Shown here piece after piece: positions 42,690 to 55,345 of a stretch of DNA of 64,000 bases. The stretch spans positions 26,379,320 to 26,443,319 of the forward strand of contig NC_092248.1 of NCBI RefSeq assembly GCF_036320965.1. The letters run 5' to 3'. Under the pieces are notes generated by a model that did no database searches, had not been told where the DNA came from, and was given only the letters and a program-made list of their open reading frames with translations. Source of the stretch: Panulirus ornatus (lineage: Eukaryota; Arthropoda; Malacostraca; Decapoda; Palinuridae). Position 1 is the stretch's first letter. Every line of letters starts with the position of its first letter. The position numbers were made by a program, and so were the translations under genes.

Positions 42690-43145
42690 TTTAGCGATAT
42701 ACAGTAATTTAAGTATAGATGAAATTACTATCTGTAACGGTTTAGTGTATGCCAGTTTGTCCAAACCAGTGGCATCTAATTGCCCTAAAAGATTTATAGG
42801 AGGTATTTACACCTTAAAAAAAAGACAAGGATATACATATTACTAAAGCAGAAAAGGTTAACACGTGATTTTAGACAAAAGTAACTATCTATCTAAAATG
42901 AATGATCTTCTAAATTACGACACAACATATTCTAAACTCAGTAAAAATCCCTTAGAAGAAGTTAATTCTCATCTCAATAAAGAAATGAAAGGTAATAGTT
43001 CTCTTATCAAAAGTCTGTCACCTTTGTCCCCTTCATTGCCATATATGTATGGACTTATCTAAACACATAAACAGAATTTTCCAGCAAGACCTATTGTGAG
43101 TTCAGTAGGCTCCATCACATGTAAATTGTCAAAATGGTTAGTTTA
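42690..43145 (+). mobile_element. Penelope-like element, RT N-terminal region
   Basis: Reads KDIHITKAEK, VILDKSNYLSKMNDLLN, SLPYMYGLIKTHKQNFPAR and PIVSSVGSITCKLSKWL with frame breaks. Pro-x-x-Tyr-Gly-x-x-Lys-x-His-Lys and RPIVSS are PLE RT landmarks. The sequence ends at about 43145, some 70 bp before a dpr-like exon. The exact 5' limit is uncertain. Confidence 0.8.
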
Positions 43146-43213
43146 TTAAGCCCCCGGTGTTCTGCGGTATGTTCATCATGTGTGTGTTCATCTCCTCCCT
43201 GTCTGGTCTGCAG

Positions 43214-43294
43214 CAAGTGTCCTGGATCAGGAAGCGGGACCTCCACGTGATGAGCTCAGGCGTGGTGGTCTTCGCGTCGGACCAGAGATTTCAG
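43214..43294 (+). CDS. dpr-like: dpr-like exon: Ig domain 1, C to D strands
   Basis: This 27-codon exon runs in phase 0 from an acceptor ending GTCTGCAG to a donor GTACGT. It encodes QVSWIRKRDLHVMSSG followed by VVVFASDQRFQ. WIRKRDLH and the DQRF motif are nearly invariant in insect dpr proteins, so this exon is the most diagnostic of the six. W is the core Ig tryptophan. A Penelope-like retroelement fragment ends about 70 bp upstream, so the upstream intron boundary is hemmed in by mobile DNA. Confidence 0.92.
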
Positions 43295-43689
43295 GTACGT
43301 GGTCCGAGTTCATAACGTGGGACACAAGACCATAAGCTGTTTGCGTAGGCTCTGGGTGACTTCTCTGATTTTTTTTTTTTTTTCTATTCTGTAGAAACAG
43401 CTGTCTCTTCTGTATTTTCTTTTTATTATCATTTTATAGTTTTGGGGTAAGTACAATGCTTCAGGTCCTGCTCTCATACAAAGATGTTCCTAAAAAGTAC
43501 TGCCTTACGCTGGTGATTCTTCATTGCCTCGAGAACAAGTCACCAGTCTCTTCATGATCCAGTGGCAATTCTACCACCATAACCAGCACGAAGCCAGCTG
43601 GGCACCATCATCTATACCACCTGGACTCACCACCAACATCCTCAGGCTAACTAGGCACAACCATCTCCATCCTTAACTACCTTGTACAT
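43295..43689 (+). other. intron sequence before 33-bp array
   Basis: Nothing recognised apart from a T run near 43371-43384. Confidence 0.45.
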
Positions 43690-46088
43690 TACCACGTCCA
43701 CCATCCAGGAGCCAGCTTGGTACAACACCTCCACCATCCAGGAGCCAGCTTGGTACAACACCTCCACCATCCAGGAGCCAGCTTGGTACAACACCTCCAC
43801 CATCCAGGAGCCAGCTTGGTACAACACCTCCACCATCCAGGAGCCAGCTTGGTACAGCACCTCCACCATCCAGGAGCCAGCTTGGTACAACACCTCCACC
43901 ATCCAGGAGCCAGCTTGGTACAACACCTCCACCATCCAGGATCCAGCTTGGTACAGCACCTCCACCATCCAGGAGCCAGCTTGGTACAGCACCTCCACCA
44001 TCCAGGAGCCAGCTTGGTACAACACCTCCACCATCCAGGATCCAGCTTGGTACAGCACCTCCACCATCCAGGATCCAGCTTGGTACAACACCTCCACCAT
44101 CCAGGAGCCAGCTTGGTACAGCACCTCCACCATCCAGGAGCCAGCTTGGTACAACACCTCCACCATCCAGGAGCCAGCTTGGTACAGCACCTCCACCATC
44201 CAGGATCCAGCTTGGTACAACACCTCCACCATCCAGGAGCCAGCTTGGTACAGCACCTCCACCATCCAGGAGCCAGCTTGGTACAGCACCTCCACCATCC
44301 AGGATCCAGCTTGGTACAGCACCTCCACCATCCAGGAGCCAGCTTGGGTACAGCACCTCCACATCCAGGACCAGCTTGGTACAGCACCTCCACCATCCAG
44401 GATCCACTTGGTACAAACACCTCCACCATCCAGGAGCCAGCTTGGTACAGCACCTCCACCATCCAGGATCCAGCTTGGTACAACACCTTCCACCATCCAG
44501 AGCCACTTGGTACAGCACCTCCACCATCCAGGACCAGCCTGGTACAGAGCACCTCCACCATCCAGGAGCCAGCTTGGTACAAGCACCTCAACCATCCAGG
44601 AGCCAGCTTGGTACAACACCTCCACCATCCAGGATCCAGCTTGGTACAACACCTCCACCATCCAGGATCCAGCTTGGGTACAGCACCCTCACCATCCAGG
44701 AGCCAGCTTGGTACAGCACCTCCACCATCCAGGAGCCAGCTTGGTACAGCACACCTCTACCACTCCAGGAGCCAGCTTGGTACAGCACCTCCACCATCCA
44801 GGAGCCAGATTGTGTACAGCACCTCCACCATCCAGGGATCCAGCTTGTACAGCACCTCGACCATCCAGGAGCCAGCTTGGTACAACACCTCCTCCATCCA
44901 GGATCCAGCTTGGTACAGCACCTCCACCATCCAGGAGCCAGCTTGTACAGCACTCCACCATCCAGGAGCCAGCTTGGTACAAGCACCTCCACCATCCAGA
45001 GCCAGCTTGGTACAACATAACCTCCACCATCCAGGAGCCAGCTTGGTACAACACCTCCACCATCCAGGAGCCAGCTTGGTACAACACCTCCACCATCCAG
45101 GATCCAGCTTGGTACAACACCTCCACCATCCAGGAGCCAGCTTGGTACAGCACCTCCACCATCCAGGAGCCAGCTTGGTACAGCACCTCCACCATCCAGG
45201 AGCCAGCTTGGTACTGCACCTCCACCATCCAGGAGCCAGCTTGGTACAACACCTCCACCATCCAGGAGCCAGCTTGGTACATCACCTCTACCACCCAGGA
45301 GCCAGCTTGGTACTGCACCTCCACCATCCAGGAGCCAGCTTGGTACAACACCTCCACCATCCAGGAGCCAGCTTGGTACTGCACCTCCACCATCCAGGAG
45401 CCAGCTTGGTACTGCACCTCCACCATCCAGGAGCCAGCTTGGTACTGCACCTCCACCATCCAGGAACCAGCTTGGTACAGCACCTCCACCATCCAGGAGC
45501 CAGCTTGGTACAACACCTCCACCATCCAGGATCCAGCTTGGTACAGCACCTCCACCATCCAGGAGCCAGCTTGGTACAGCACCTCCACCACCCAGGAGCC
45601 AGCTTGGTACAACACCTCCACCATCCAGGAGCCAGCTGGTACAGCACCTCCACCATCCAGGAGCCAGCTTGGTACAGCACCTCCACCATCCAGGAGCCAG
45701 CTTGGTACAGCACCTCCACCATCCACGATCCAGCTTGGTACAGCACCTCCACCATCCAGGAGCCAGCTTGGTACAGCACCTCCACCATCCAGGATCCAGC
45801 TTGGTACAGCACCTCCACCATCCAGGAGCCAGCTTGGTACAACACCTCCACCATCCAGGATCCAGCTTGGTACAGCACCTCCACCATCCAGGATCCAGCT
45901 TGGTACAGCACCTCCACCATCCAGGAGCCAGCTTGGTACAGCACCTCCACCATCCAGGAGCCAGCTTGGTACAGCACCTCCACCACCCAGGAGCCAGCTT
46001 GGTACAACACCTCCACCATCCAGGAGCCAGCTTGGTACAGCACCTCCACCATCCAGGAGCCAGCTTGGTACAGCACCTCCACAATTCA
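43690..46088. repeat. 33-bp minisatellite, about 72 copies
   Basis: The unit is ACCATCCAGGAGCCAGCTTG plus GTACAACACCTCC, with AACACC/AGCACC/TGCACC and GAGCC/GATCC variants. As 33 is divisible by three and the unit has no stop in several frames, long frames are open on both strands by chance. Indels cluster between about 44340 and 45020; the rest is regular. It lies in the intron between two dpr-like exons. Confidence 0.96.
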
Positions 46089-46961
46089 ATGGTCAATAGG
46101 AGACTAATTCTACCAGTTGGACATATTCAGTTTTACTATCCTGTAGTGTACCATCATTACTGCAACTCAGTACCTGATTGGATACTGCCATCTCCACCAT
46201 CCTGAGTCGATATGAGTACCACCATTTCTGTACCTCCTGAGGTCAGCTGGCCATCTCCACCATTGTGAATCTGTATGAGTGCCACCACCTCTGTACCTCC
46301 TGAGGTCAGCTGGCCATCCTCACCAGGCTGAGGTGAGTAGGCCTCGCCACCATCGTTTAGAGACCAGATGAGCAACGCCGCCTACGCCATCATGAGTCTA
46401 GATGACATTGCACTTGCATGATCCTTTCGATATTTGGGTACTTTCATCTCTACATCTTGAAGCCAGCTGGGCTTCACGATTTCCACCTACTGAAGCCACC
46501 TGGTCACCACCATCTCCATATACCCCCCCCATCTCCATATCCACAAACTAGCAAGGCACCACCATCCTATGGCCACGTAGATATTACAGTCTTCATCATC
46601 CTAAAGCCAGCTGGACAATACAGTCTTCACCATCCTAAGACCAGTCAGACACCAGTCTTCAACGTTCTAAGGCCAGCCAGACATCACAGTTCTCTTCATC
46701 TTCAAGCTTGTTGTAAGCCACCAACACCACGACCACCATCTTTAGGTCATCTTGACACCGTCACTTCCATCATCCTGACCCCAGCTGACACCACCACTTC
46801 CCTCTGGCCTCGATATCCTCACCTTGCTCAACAAACGTCCTGCAGCCATACCCTGGACACAAATATTCTCTTTGTGGATTTCTGGCCGAACTCAGATGCT
46901 CTCTTAACATTAACTCTTGGAATTACAATGTTACAATAAGAAGAAACTTTTAAAGAATCAT

Positions 46962-46963
<2 letters not shown>
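46089..46963. other. CCA/TCC-rich degenerate intron sequence
   Basis: Imperfect CACCATCTCC-type motifs suggest a decayed older satellite. No exon is seen. Confidence 0.4.
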
Positions 46964-46999
<36 letters not shown>

Positions 47000-47125
47000 C
47001 CAAAAGAAGGAACAGAGAAGGGGGCCAGGTGAGAATATTCCCTCAAAGGCCCAGTCCTCTGTTCTTAACGCTACCTCGCTATCGCGGGAAATGGCGAATA
47101 GTATGAAAAAAAAAAAAAAAATGAA
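46964..47125 (+). mobile_element. short non-autonomous element, 5' truncated
   Basis: A long T run, then CCAAAAGAAGGAACAGAGAA, GGCCCAGTCCTCTGTTC, CGCTACCTCGCTATCGCGGG, GGCGAATAGTATGAAA and an A run. It lacks the LINE-like leader part. Confidence 0.78.
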
Positions 47126-47451
47126 AAAGATTATGATTCCCTCGCTGATCTAATTTCGCTAAAGAGTATCTCAATGTTTGTATACATTGCTTGTTTTTGA
47201 ACTAATATAGAAAAGATTGATCGATTCTTCTTTATCAAATGTATTGCTGGATTTATTGTTATGTCATTCATGATGTATTTCTTGACTGATGCATAAAGAT
47301 TATTTTTATTCAGTCTTTACCTAATAACTTTATCAACATGTCTTTGATGTACTTTGTTAAGAAATCGCTATAGATCCATATCTTTACCATACTCTATCAC
47401 ATGAATGTTACATGAAGAAACGCATGCATGATTATGTGTTCACTGTCACAG
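47126..47451 (+). other. intron sequence upstream of dpr-like exon
   Basis: Unique AT-rich sequence leading to the acceptor; no element seen. Confidence 0.45.
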
Positions 47452-47584
47452 GTAATTCACCCAGACAAGTCGGAGAACTGGACACTGCAGATCAAGTACG
47501 CGCAGCTGAGGGACGCAGGCGTCTACGAGTGTCAAGTCAACACTGAACCCAAAATGTTCATATCCTACGTCCTCAGTGTTGTTG
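47452..47584 (+). CDS. dpr-like: dpr-like exon: Ig domain 1, E to G strands
   Basis: The acceptor is TTCACTGTCACAG at 47451 and the donor GTAAGT at 47585. The exon enters in phase 0 and leaves in phase 1. It encodes VIHPDKSENWTLQIKYAQLR, then DAGVYECQVNTEPKMF and ISYVLSVV. W-T-L-Q-I-K is the E strand, and DAGVYEC is the Asp-x-Gly-x-Tyr-x-Cys tyrosine-corner motif carrying the second Ig1 cysteine. QVNTEPKM matches the family's G-strand region. NWT is a potential glycosylation site. No stops or indels are visible. Confidence 0.92.
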
Positions 47585-48979
47585 GTAAGTCTAGGTTGGG
47601 GCTGGAATGTACACGATGAACGATGCTTAGTTTGGCTAATCTTAGCTATTTTTCCTTCCCTTAACCAACAAGAAACACTCCAGTTCTCCAACCATCCTCC
47701 ACTGTAACATTTTTCTTAATTTCTTATTGGATGGGTAATGAAGTAGGGAAAGGGTGGGAAAGAGAAAGGTAAAGTTTTAAAATGGTGAGAGTTAAAGGGT
47801 ATATGAGTGTATGGTGTGATCATGTGGAGTGTGTGAAAGAATACTATGCAAATAGATGTTTGGTGCCTTTCTATATACCTGTGGCAGACTGTGTGTATGC
47901 ATCAATATGCCTTTGTGTGACTAAAGATCTCATTATCTGTAGTCATGTTTACGGGTAGGTGTATATCCGAATGCTTATCTTTTGTGTTTAACCGTGCTAG
48001 CATTTTGTGTATGTTTTTCTTTCTAATTGTGTTTGTGACATGTTCAGTGTGTGTGTGTGTGTGTGTGTGTGTTTCTGTGCGGGTGTTTCAGCCCCCCCCC
48101 CCCCCCCCCAAAAAAAAAAAAAAATATCGGTTTCATTCAAAATGCATTTATAGTGAAATATTTACACATTCTTTTGATAAAATTTCCTTTAGGATCCAGT
48201 TATAAACTGTGTGAATATTTTTCCAAGATAATTCAGTCTGTAACCGCGGGGCTAATGATAGAAACCTTGCAAATTAGCACGAAATTTCCCACTATGTGCA
48301 GAGTGCAGCTGAACTCTATTTCATGATTCCAATTCTTTATTTTCTGTTTATTTGATCCTTTTTTCCATCGCTATTTTTCCTATAATGAAATCTCAGTCAC
48401 TTATTTCTGCTTTTTCCTATTGGTCAGTTTTGAAACAGTTTTTCCTATTGGTCAGTTTTGAAACAGTGTTTCCTATTGGCCAGTTTTGAAAGTTTTTCTT
48501 CCTCCATCAGAGCCTAAAGTGCTAATTCACTACAACCATTGTTATTTTCCACCCTTCTTGACCAGACACCAGACCAGATGACCCTGTGGACTTCTTTGAT
48601 ATTTGACAGACGTTTGCGCGCCCATGGGCGGGCGTGGCCTTATACCGTAACATTACAACGCATTATGCACACTACACACCAGACTGCATCATGGCGAAGG
48701 TCGCTTTTGCAACGATCCAGTCATTCATCGCATAGTCATACCAGTCAGCCAATCAGCGTCGTCCTGCGTTGCATTACTACCACCTTCTAGAATACGACGA
48801 TGCGAAGCTTCGTCACCTTTGCAGTCAACCACCCGTCGTCTGGTTCTTGAGTACTGGCCAATGTCTCAATGTACACCATACACAACACGTACAAACCACA
48901 CCATATCACACTATAACATCCGCTCTACAACATCCCTACACACAATACATGCTATGAATACCATGATTTATTCACCATG
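47585..48979 (+). other. intron sequence with simple repeats
   Basis: Holds (GT)n at 48046-48073, a C run followed by an A run (about 48090-48124) and a 28-bp TTTTTCCTATTGGTCAGTTT-type repeat x2.8 at 48411-48490. No exon recognised. Confidence 0.6.
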
Positions 48980-49375
48980 CGCATCACACACGACATCACA
49001 CCACATCACACCGCATCACACACGACATCATACCACATCACACCGCATCACACACGACATCATACCACATTACACCGCATCACTCACGACATCATACCAC
49101 ATCACACCGCATCACACACGACATCATACCACATTACACCGCATCACTCACGACATCACACCACATCACACCGCATCACACACGACATCATACCACATTA
49201 CACCGCATCACACACGACATCATACCACATTACACCGCATCACACACGACATCATACCACATTACACCGCATCACACCACATCACACAACATAACACCGC
49301 ATCACGCCGCATCACACACGACATCACACCACATCACACCGCATCACACACGACATCATACCACATTACACCACA
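48980..49375. repeat. 32-bp minisatellite, about 12 copies
   Basis: The unit is CGCATCACACACGACATCAT plus ACCACATCACAC, itself built of CATCACAC-like subunits. Later copies are shortened. Confidence 0.93.
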
Positions 49376-49464
49376 CTCAACACCTGAATTATGAGAAAAT
49401 GTTACCCTGGTACCCAACACGCTAGGCAAGGGAAGTAGATAACGACTTCACGAATGTCTTGCAG

Positions 49465-49554
49465 AATCCAGAGCAACCATTGTGGGGCCCGAGTACGTCA
49501 AGGCTGGGAGCACCATCAACCTTACGTGCATCATCAACCAGCTCAACATGCAAG
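49465..49554 (+). CDS. dpr-like: dpr-like exon: start of Ig domain 2 (shortest form)
   Basis: The acceptor is GTCTTGCAG at 49464 and the first donor GTACGT is at 49555. Phase is 1 in and 1 out. It encodes ESRATIVGPEYVKAGSTINL followed by TCIINQLNMQ, i.e. the A to C region of Ig2 with its first Cys and an NLT sequon. The last 39 bases of the exon plus 12 bases of intron form the unit of a 51-bp array running to about 50636. The frame therefore stays open through 21 further copies, and every copy ends in the same donor. The true exon end in mRNA cannot be chosen from sequence alone. The first donor gives the Ig2 length expected for dpr proteins. Confidence 0.85.
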
Positions 49555-50636
49555 GTACGTCACACATCAACCTTACGTGCATCATCAACCAGCTCAACAT
49601 GCAAGGTACGTCACACATCAACCTTACGTGCATCATTAACCAGCTCAACATGCAAGGTACGTCACACATCAACCTTACGTGCATCATTAACCAGCTCAAC
49701 ATGCAAGGTACGTCACACATCAACCTTACGTGCATCATTAACCAGCTCAACATGCAAGGTACGTCACACATCAACCTTACGTGCATCATTAACCAGCTCA
49801 ACATGCAAGGTACGTCACACATCAACCTTACGTGCATCATTAACCAGCTCAACATGCAAGGTACGTCACACATCAACCTTACGTGCATCATTAACCAGCT
49901 CAACATGCAAGGTACGTCACACATCAACCTTACGTGCATCATTAACCAGCTCAACATGCAAGGTACGTCACACATCAACCTTACGTGCATCATCAACCAG
50001 CTCAACATGCAAGGTACGTCACACATCAACCTTACGTGCATCATTAACCAGCTCAACATGCAAGGTACGTCACACATCAACCTTACGTGCATCATTAACC
50101 AGCTCAACATGCAAGGTACGTCACACATCAACCTTACGTGCATCATCAACCAGCTCAACATGCAAGGTACGTCACACATCAACCTTACGTGCATCATCAA
50201 CCAGCTCAACATGCAAGGTACGTCACACATCAACCTTACGTGCATCATTAACCAGCTCATCATGCAAGGTACGTCACACATCAACCTTACGTGCATCATC
50301 AACCAGCTCAACATGCAAGGTACGTCACACATCAACCTTACGTGCATCATTAACCAGCTCATCATGCAAGGTACGTCACACATCAACCTTACGTGCATCA
50401 TCAACCAGCTCAACATGCAAGGTACGTCACACATCAACCTTACGTGCATCATTAACCAGCTCAACATGCAAGGTACGTCACACATCAACCTTACGTGCAT
50501 CATTAACCAGCTCAACATGCAAGGTACGTCACACATCAACCTTACGTGCATCATTAACCAGCTCAACATGCAAGGTACGTCACACATCAACCTTACGTGC
50601 ATCATTAACCAGCTCAACATGCAAGGTACGTCACTC
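49513..50636 (+). repeat. 51-bp minisatellite made from exon 4's 3' end plus its splice donor, 22 copies
   Basis: The unit encodes HINLTCIINQLNMQ, then G-T-S with CAAG|GTACGT inside it. The first copy is the exon end itself (with GSTINLTC). Twenty-one more follow, giving potential donors every 51 bp from 49555 to 50626. Because 51 is 17 codons, the reading frame is open from 49465 to 50654, where TGA follows GTSLSRGKH. Copies differ only at a few sites (ATC or ATT before AACCAG; AAC or ATC before ATGCAA). Each added unit would contribute one Cys and one NLT sequon. Confidence 0.95.
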
Positions 50637-51654
50637 TCACGAGGCAAACACTGACATGACTCAATAATATTTCTTGCAGTAACTGTGTGTACCAGACATT
50701 ACCCAGGAGACGTATGTGGCCAACTGTTTGCCACCACCAAAAGCCAATGCGTTTTCGGTTTATATGAAGATGATTACTTAAGGATCTTGTCTTGCGAGTG
50801 TCAGATTATGATGTTGATACATTTCTAGTTTTCATATCACCAATCATATGATTTCTTTATTGTAAATGATTTAAACAATCAGTATCTAAACAGTGAAATT
50901 GCTTACAAATCTGACCAAAACGGTAAACTACCATTTCTATAATTTCCACAGGAAAGTCAGGCAACTTCCTTAGCGCATCAATTGATAGGAAAATCCATGT
51001 TCACGAGTTTGGAAAAAATAACAATGAATTACAATGTAGCTTCATTTGTACTGTAGTAAATAGAGCCCATCATGTAGCCCCAGTTGGCACAAACCTCTAT
51101 CCACTACATTCTCTTCCACTAATCGTTTCAGCTGGTTTTCCGATGAATCGTAATGAAACACCTAAAAGCAATCAACTCTGTAAACTCATCAGTCCTTTAA
51201 AAAGCAGACAGTGATAACAAGAACGCAATAGTATTTAATCCTAACCCTTTCGTTGGTTATCAAAATAATACCATTAGAAACAATTTGTCAACTTTTGTTT
51301 CTTCCGGAGTTTCCACTGAAATAACGCTTGTACCTAGATTTAAATATACAACCCTACAGTTGTCTAGTATGTATCGCATGTGTGAGGGCTACTGTTAGGT
51401 AAGATGACCAGGTACCAAAGAAGTGGCAATTCCATGACTGACGTGGTCACTCCTCGAAGTTGCTTTCGTGGTAGAAGGAAAGAGACCGAAGCTTGGCTCC
51501 CTAGTATATCAAGGAATACAAAGGAATTAAAACAGTTACAGACAGTTGTGTCTTTTCAAAGCTGTTTGTGTTAGTGAAAGATATAAGAAACACAAAAATG
51601 TGTAATAAAAGTTAGAAGACATACAAATAATTCAAAGAGAAAAACCAACAAATA
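50637..51654 (+). other. intron sequence after exon-derived array
   Basis: No feature recognised. There are some PLE-like AT-rich stretches, but none I can support. Confidence 0.4.
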
Positions 51655-52425
51655 GTCATTTTGACTATGGAGGCGCAAACAATGAAACTCGCTGAATTGA
51701 AGCGAAGTGTTTATCAAGTCTGTTCTTAAAAACTACTATTGAAGAAAAAGTACTTCGACTCATTCGAGATAGATCGTTTGCCCGCGAATATGTCTCCATT
51801 ACTATGAGTAAAATCAGACGAATCGAGTCTTGGGTAACTTGATAGATCAATGTTATTAAAGCATTTGATCATTTCAAATACGTTAATTAGATTACCTCTT
51901 AACCCTCTCTTTTCAAGCTAGATAGACCCACGTCGTTTAATCTGATCTCGTACCATTTGTTTACCAGCCTGGGAATCATACTGGCAGCCCTATACTGTAC
52001 TATATCCATTGTCAAATTCTCTTTTTCAGGTAGAGTGACCGAAACTGAACACAACATTCAAGATGTGGACGAACAAATAAACTGTAGAGAGTAAGGATGA
52101 CTGCGAAGGCTTTACCTATGTAACCAAGAATTTTGTTTGTTCTTTTCACTGCTTCTGTGCACTGCTCACTTGGTTTTAGTTCACCAGAGATTATTACACA
52201 TAAGTCTTTCTTCATCATTTTCATTTTGTAGTTCAACAGAATTCATACAGTAGCTTGCCGTTTCGTTTTTACTTCTCATATGTAAAACTTTGCACTTATC
52301 GATATTCGATTTCATTTCCCACCTATGAGCACAGTCTATTGGTTTGTCTATGTTAATTTGAGGCGTCCCTATTGTGCTACAGTGGAAAAATCTTATTTGA
52401 ATAAGTGACAAGAGTCAAGCCCTGT
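51655..52425 (-). pseudogene. CR1-like LINE reverse transcriptase C-terminal remnant
   Basis: Out-of-frame pieces in order: CAHRWEMKSNIDKCKVLHM, VIISGELKPSEQCTEAVK, KILGYIGKAF, LYSLFVRPHLECCVQF, LYLKK, VVFKNRLDKHFASIQ. This is the connection or thumb region that follows the RT palm in CR1-type LINEs (NxxKCxxxxF/H, LGxxxS, RPxLEYxxxxW). It is a different family from the RTE-like copies, much older and full of frameshifts. Confidence 0.75.
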
Positions 52426-53525
<1,100 letters not shown>

Positions 53526-53553
53526 GATTGGCTCAAGATATCTTTCATGTTAG

Positions 53554-53745
53554 GTTTAGTGTACTGGTACCACAACCGGGACATCCTGGACTACGAGGGT
53601 ACAGTGAGGATCAGTACACGGGAGAACCACGAGGGCACTGTCTCCCACCTCACCATCAAGGAGGCTACACCCAAGGACTCAGGCAACTACACCTGCTGAC
53701 CCACGTCTGCACACGCGGCCTCCGTCATCATTAATGTTGTCGAAG
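53554..53745 (+). CDS. dpr-like: dpr-like exon: rest of Ig domain 2, with in-frame TGA
   Basis: It encodes (G)LVYWYHNRDILDYEG, TVRISTRENHEGTVSHLTIK, EATPKDSGNYTC, stop, PTSAHAASVIINVVE, ending in phase 1 before donor GTATGT at 53746. YWYHN, DSGNYTC and SAxxASVxxxV are dpr Ig2 signatures. The TGA at 53697-53699 sits directly after the second Ig2 Cys, where family members usually have Ser before Pro; TCA would differ by one base. Both sides of the stop are in the same frame and well conserved, so this is a point change (allele, consensus error or recent pseudogenisation), not a frameshift. Two acceptors six bases apart, TTAG|GTTTAG|TG, both keep the frame. A 104-bp (GA)n tract ends 31 bp upstream. 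Confidence 0.85.
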
Positions 53746-54600
53746 GTATGTATTATGTCACTTTATAATGAGATGGTCTTGATCAGGGCGTTCACTCACC
53801 CGTGCACTCTCTGCTAACTTAGCGGTTACAACAGAAGTCAATATAAGTGTTAGAGTATTTACTATGACAATTTAGAACAGGAATGTTTCCCTGGTGTAAG
53901 GGGCGCTTTGTGAAGTGAGTGGCGTTTATGATCCAGGTGATCTAATGACACATAAGTAACCTAATAGTTATACGAATCATAATTTGCAGAGAACTTGGAG
54001 AGAGTGGAACATGGGTCTCTTACTGAATGCAAGTCATGTAGTTGTAAAGAGGAGTCATAACATAGTCCACTTACCGACTGAGACAGTTGAAAGTTATGCA
54101 GATGATGCTTGCTATGTTCTTCCTAATACACGATCATTGTCTTAAGGTCAAACGTGACTGCGGAACTTGCAGTGTTAGGCAGGACTTAGTCGCAAAGCTT
54201 GCGTGCCTTGGAGAATTAGATCCTAAACTTTAATAAAGAAAGCACAAATATGTTCGTACTAAGATCTTTATAGTGCTATGACACAAGATACTGAAGTATG
54301 CTTTAACAATGATCATTTAGATGTGTGAATGTGTAAATGTCGTGTGACATATTAGCATTCACCGCTGCCACAAACCCTTCTACTTACACCATATCAAAAT
54401 GTTTCATCTTTATTGTTGATGCCACATCATAATGTGTGGTAAGCTTACGTTCCTGCAGGAGTTCATGGCACAGTAATCATTCAAGGTGGAGGAGCACAAG
54501 AAGAAATACACAAGGAATAAAGCTAGAGTACAAAAACTGAGTATTGTGAACAGGGTGTAACCAGAGTGCTTGGAGGTGGTGGTGTAGTCGACTGTACAGG
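53746..54600 (+). other. unassigned intron DNA
   Basis: No element recognised between the exon donor and the 34-bp array. Confidence 0.45.
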
Positions 54601-55345
54601 AGTGAGAGGGTGTGGAGCATCATGTTGTTGTGGGTATGAGAGGGTGTGGAGCATCATGTTGTTGTGGGTGTGAGAGGGTGTGGAGCATCATGATGTTGTA
54701 GGAGTGAGAGGGTGTGGAGCATCATGTTGTTGTGGGTATGAGAGGGTGTGGAGCATCATGTTGTTGTGGGTGTGAGAGGGTGTGGAGCATCATGATGTTG
54801 TAGGTGTGAGAGGGTGTGGAGCATCATGATGTTGTAGGTGTGAGAGGGTGTGGAGCATCATGATGTTGTAGGTGTGAGAGGGTGTGGAGCATCATGATGT
54901 TGTAGGTGTGAGAGGGTGTGGAGCATCATGGCGTTGTAAGACACAGGGGGTGTGGAGCATCATGTTGTTGTAGGTGTGAGAGGGTGTGGAGCATCATGTT
55001 GTTGTGGGTATGAGAGGGTGTGGAGCATCATGTTGTTGTGGGTATGAGAGGGTGTGGAGCATCATGATGTTGTAGGTGTGAGAGGGTGTGGAGCATCATG
55101 ATGTTGTGGGTGTGAGAGGGTGTGGAGCATCATGGCGTTGTAAGACAAAGAGGGTGTGGAGCATCATGTTGTTGTAGGTGTGAGAGGGTGTGGAGCATCA
55201 TGTTGTTGTGGGTATGAGAGGGTGTGGAGCATCATGTTGTTGTGGGTATGAGAGGGTGTGGAGCATCATGTTGTTGTGGGTGTGAGAGGGTGTGGAGCAT
55301 CATGGCGTTGTAAGACACAGGGGGTGTGGAGCATCATCATGTAGG
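54601..55345. repeat. 34-bp minisatellite, about 22 copies
   Basis: The unit is GGTGTGGAGCATCATGTTGT plus TGTGGGTATGAGAG, with TGATGTTGTAGG variants. A distinctive GGCGTTGTAAGACA variant recurs at about 54930, 55134 and 55304. Confidence 0.95.

Noticed and set aside
43682..46107. Open frames of about 800 codons (STIQEPAWYN-type repeats) on + and several on -
   Set aside because: They arise because a 33-bp unit without stops is open in several frames on both strands. They lie in an intron and have no start or splice context.
49448..50647. 400-codon antisense and alternate-frame ORFs across the 51-bp array
   Set aside because: Same periodicity effect. Only the frame continuing the Ig2 exon has family support.
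53528..53734. Alternate-frame ORF over the second Ig2 exon that avoids the TGA
   Set aside because: It lacks Ig motifs; the conserved frame is the one containing the stop.
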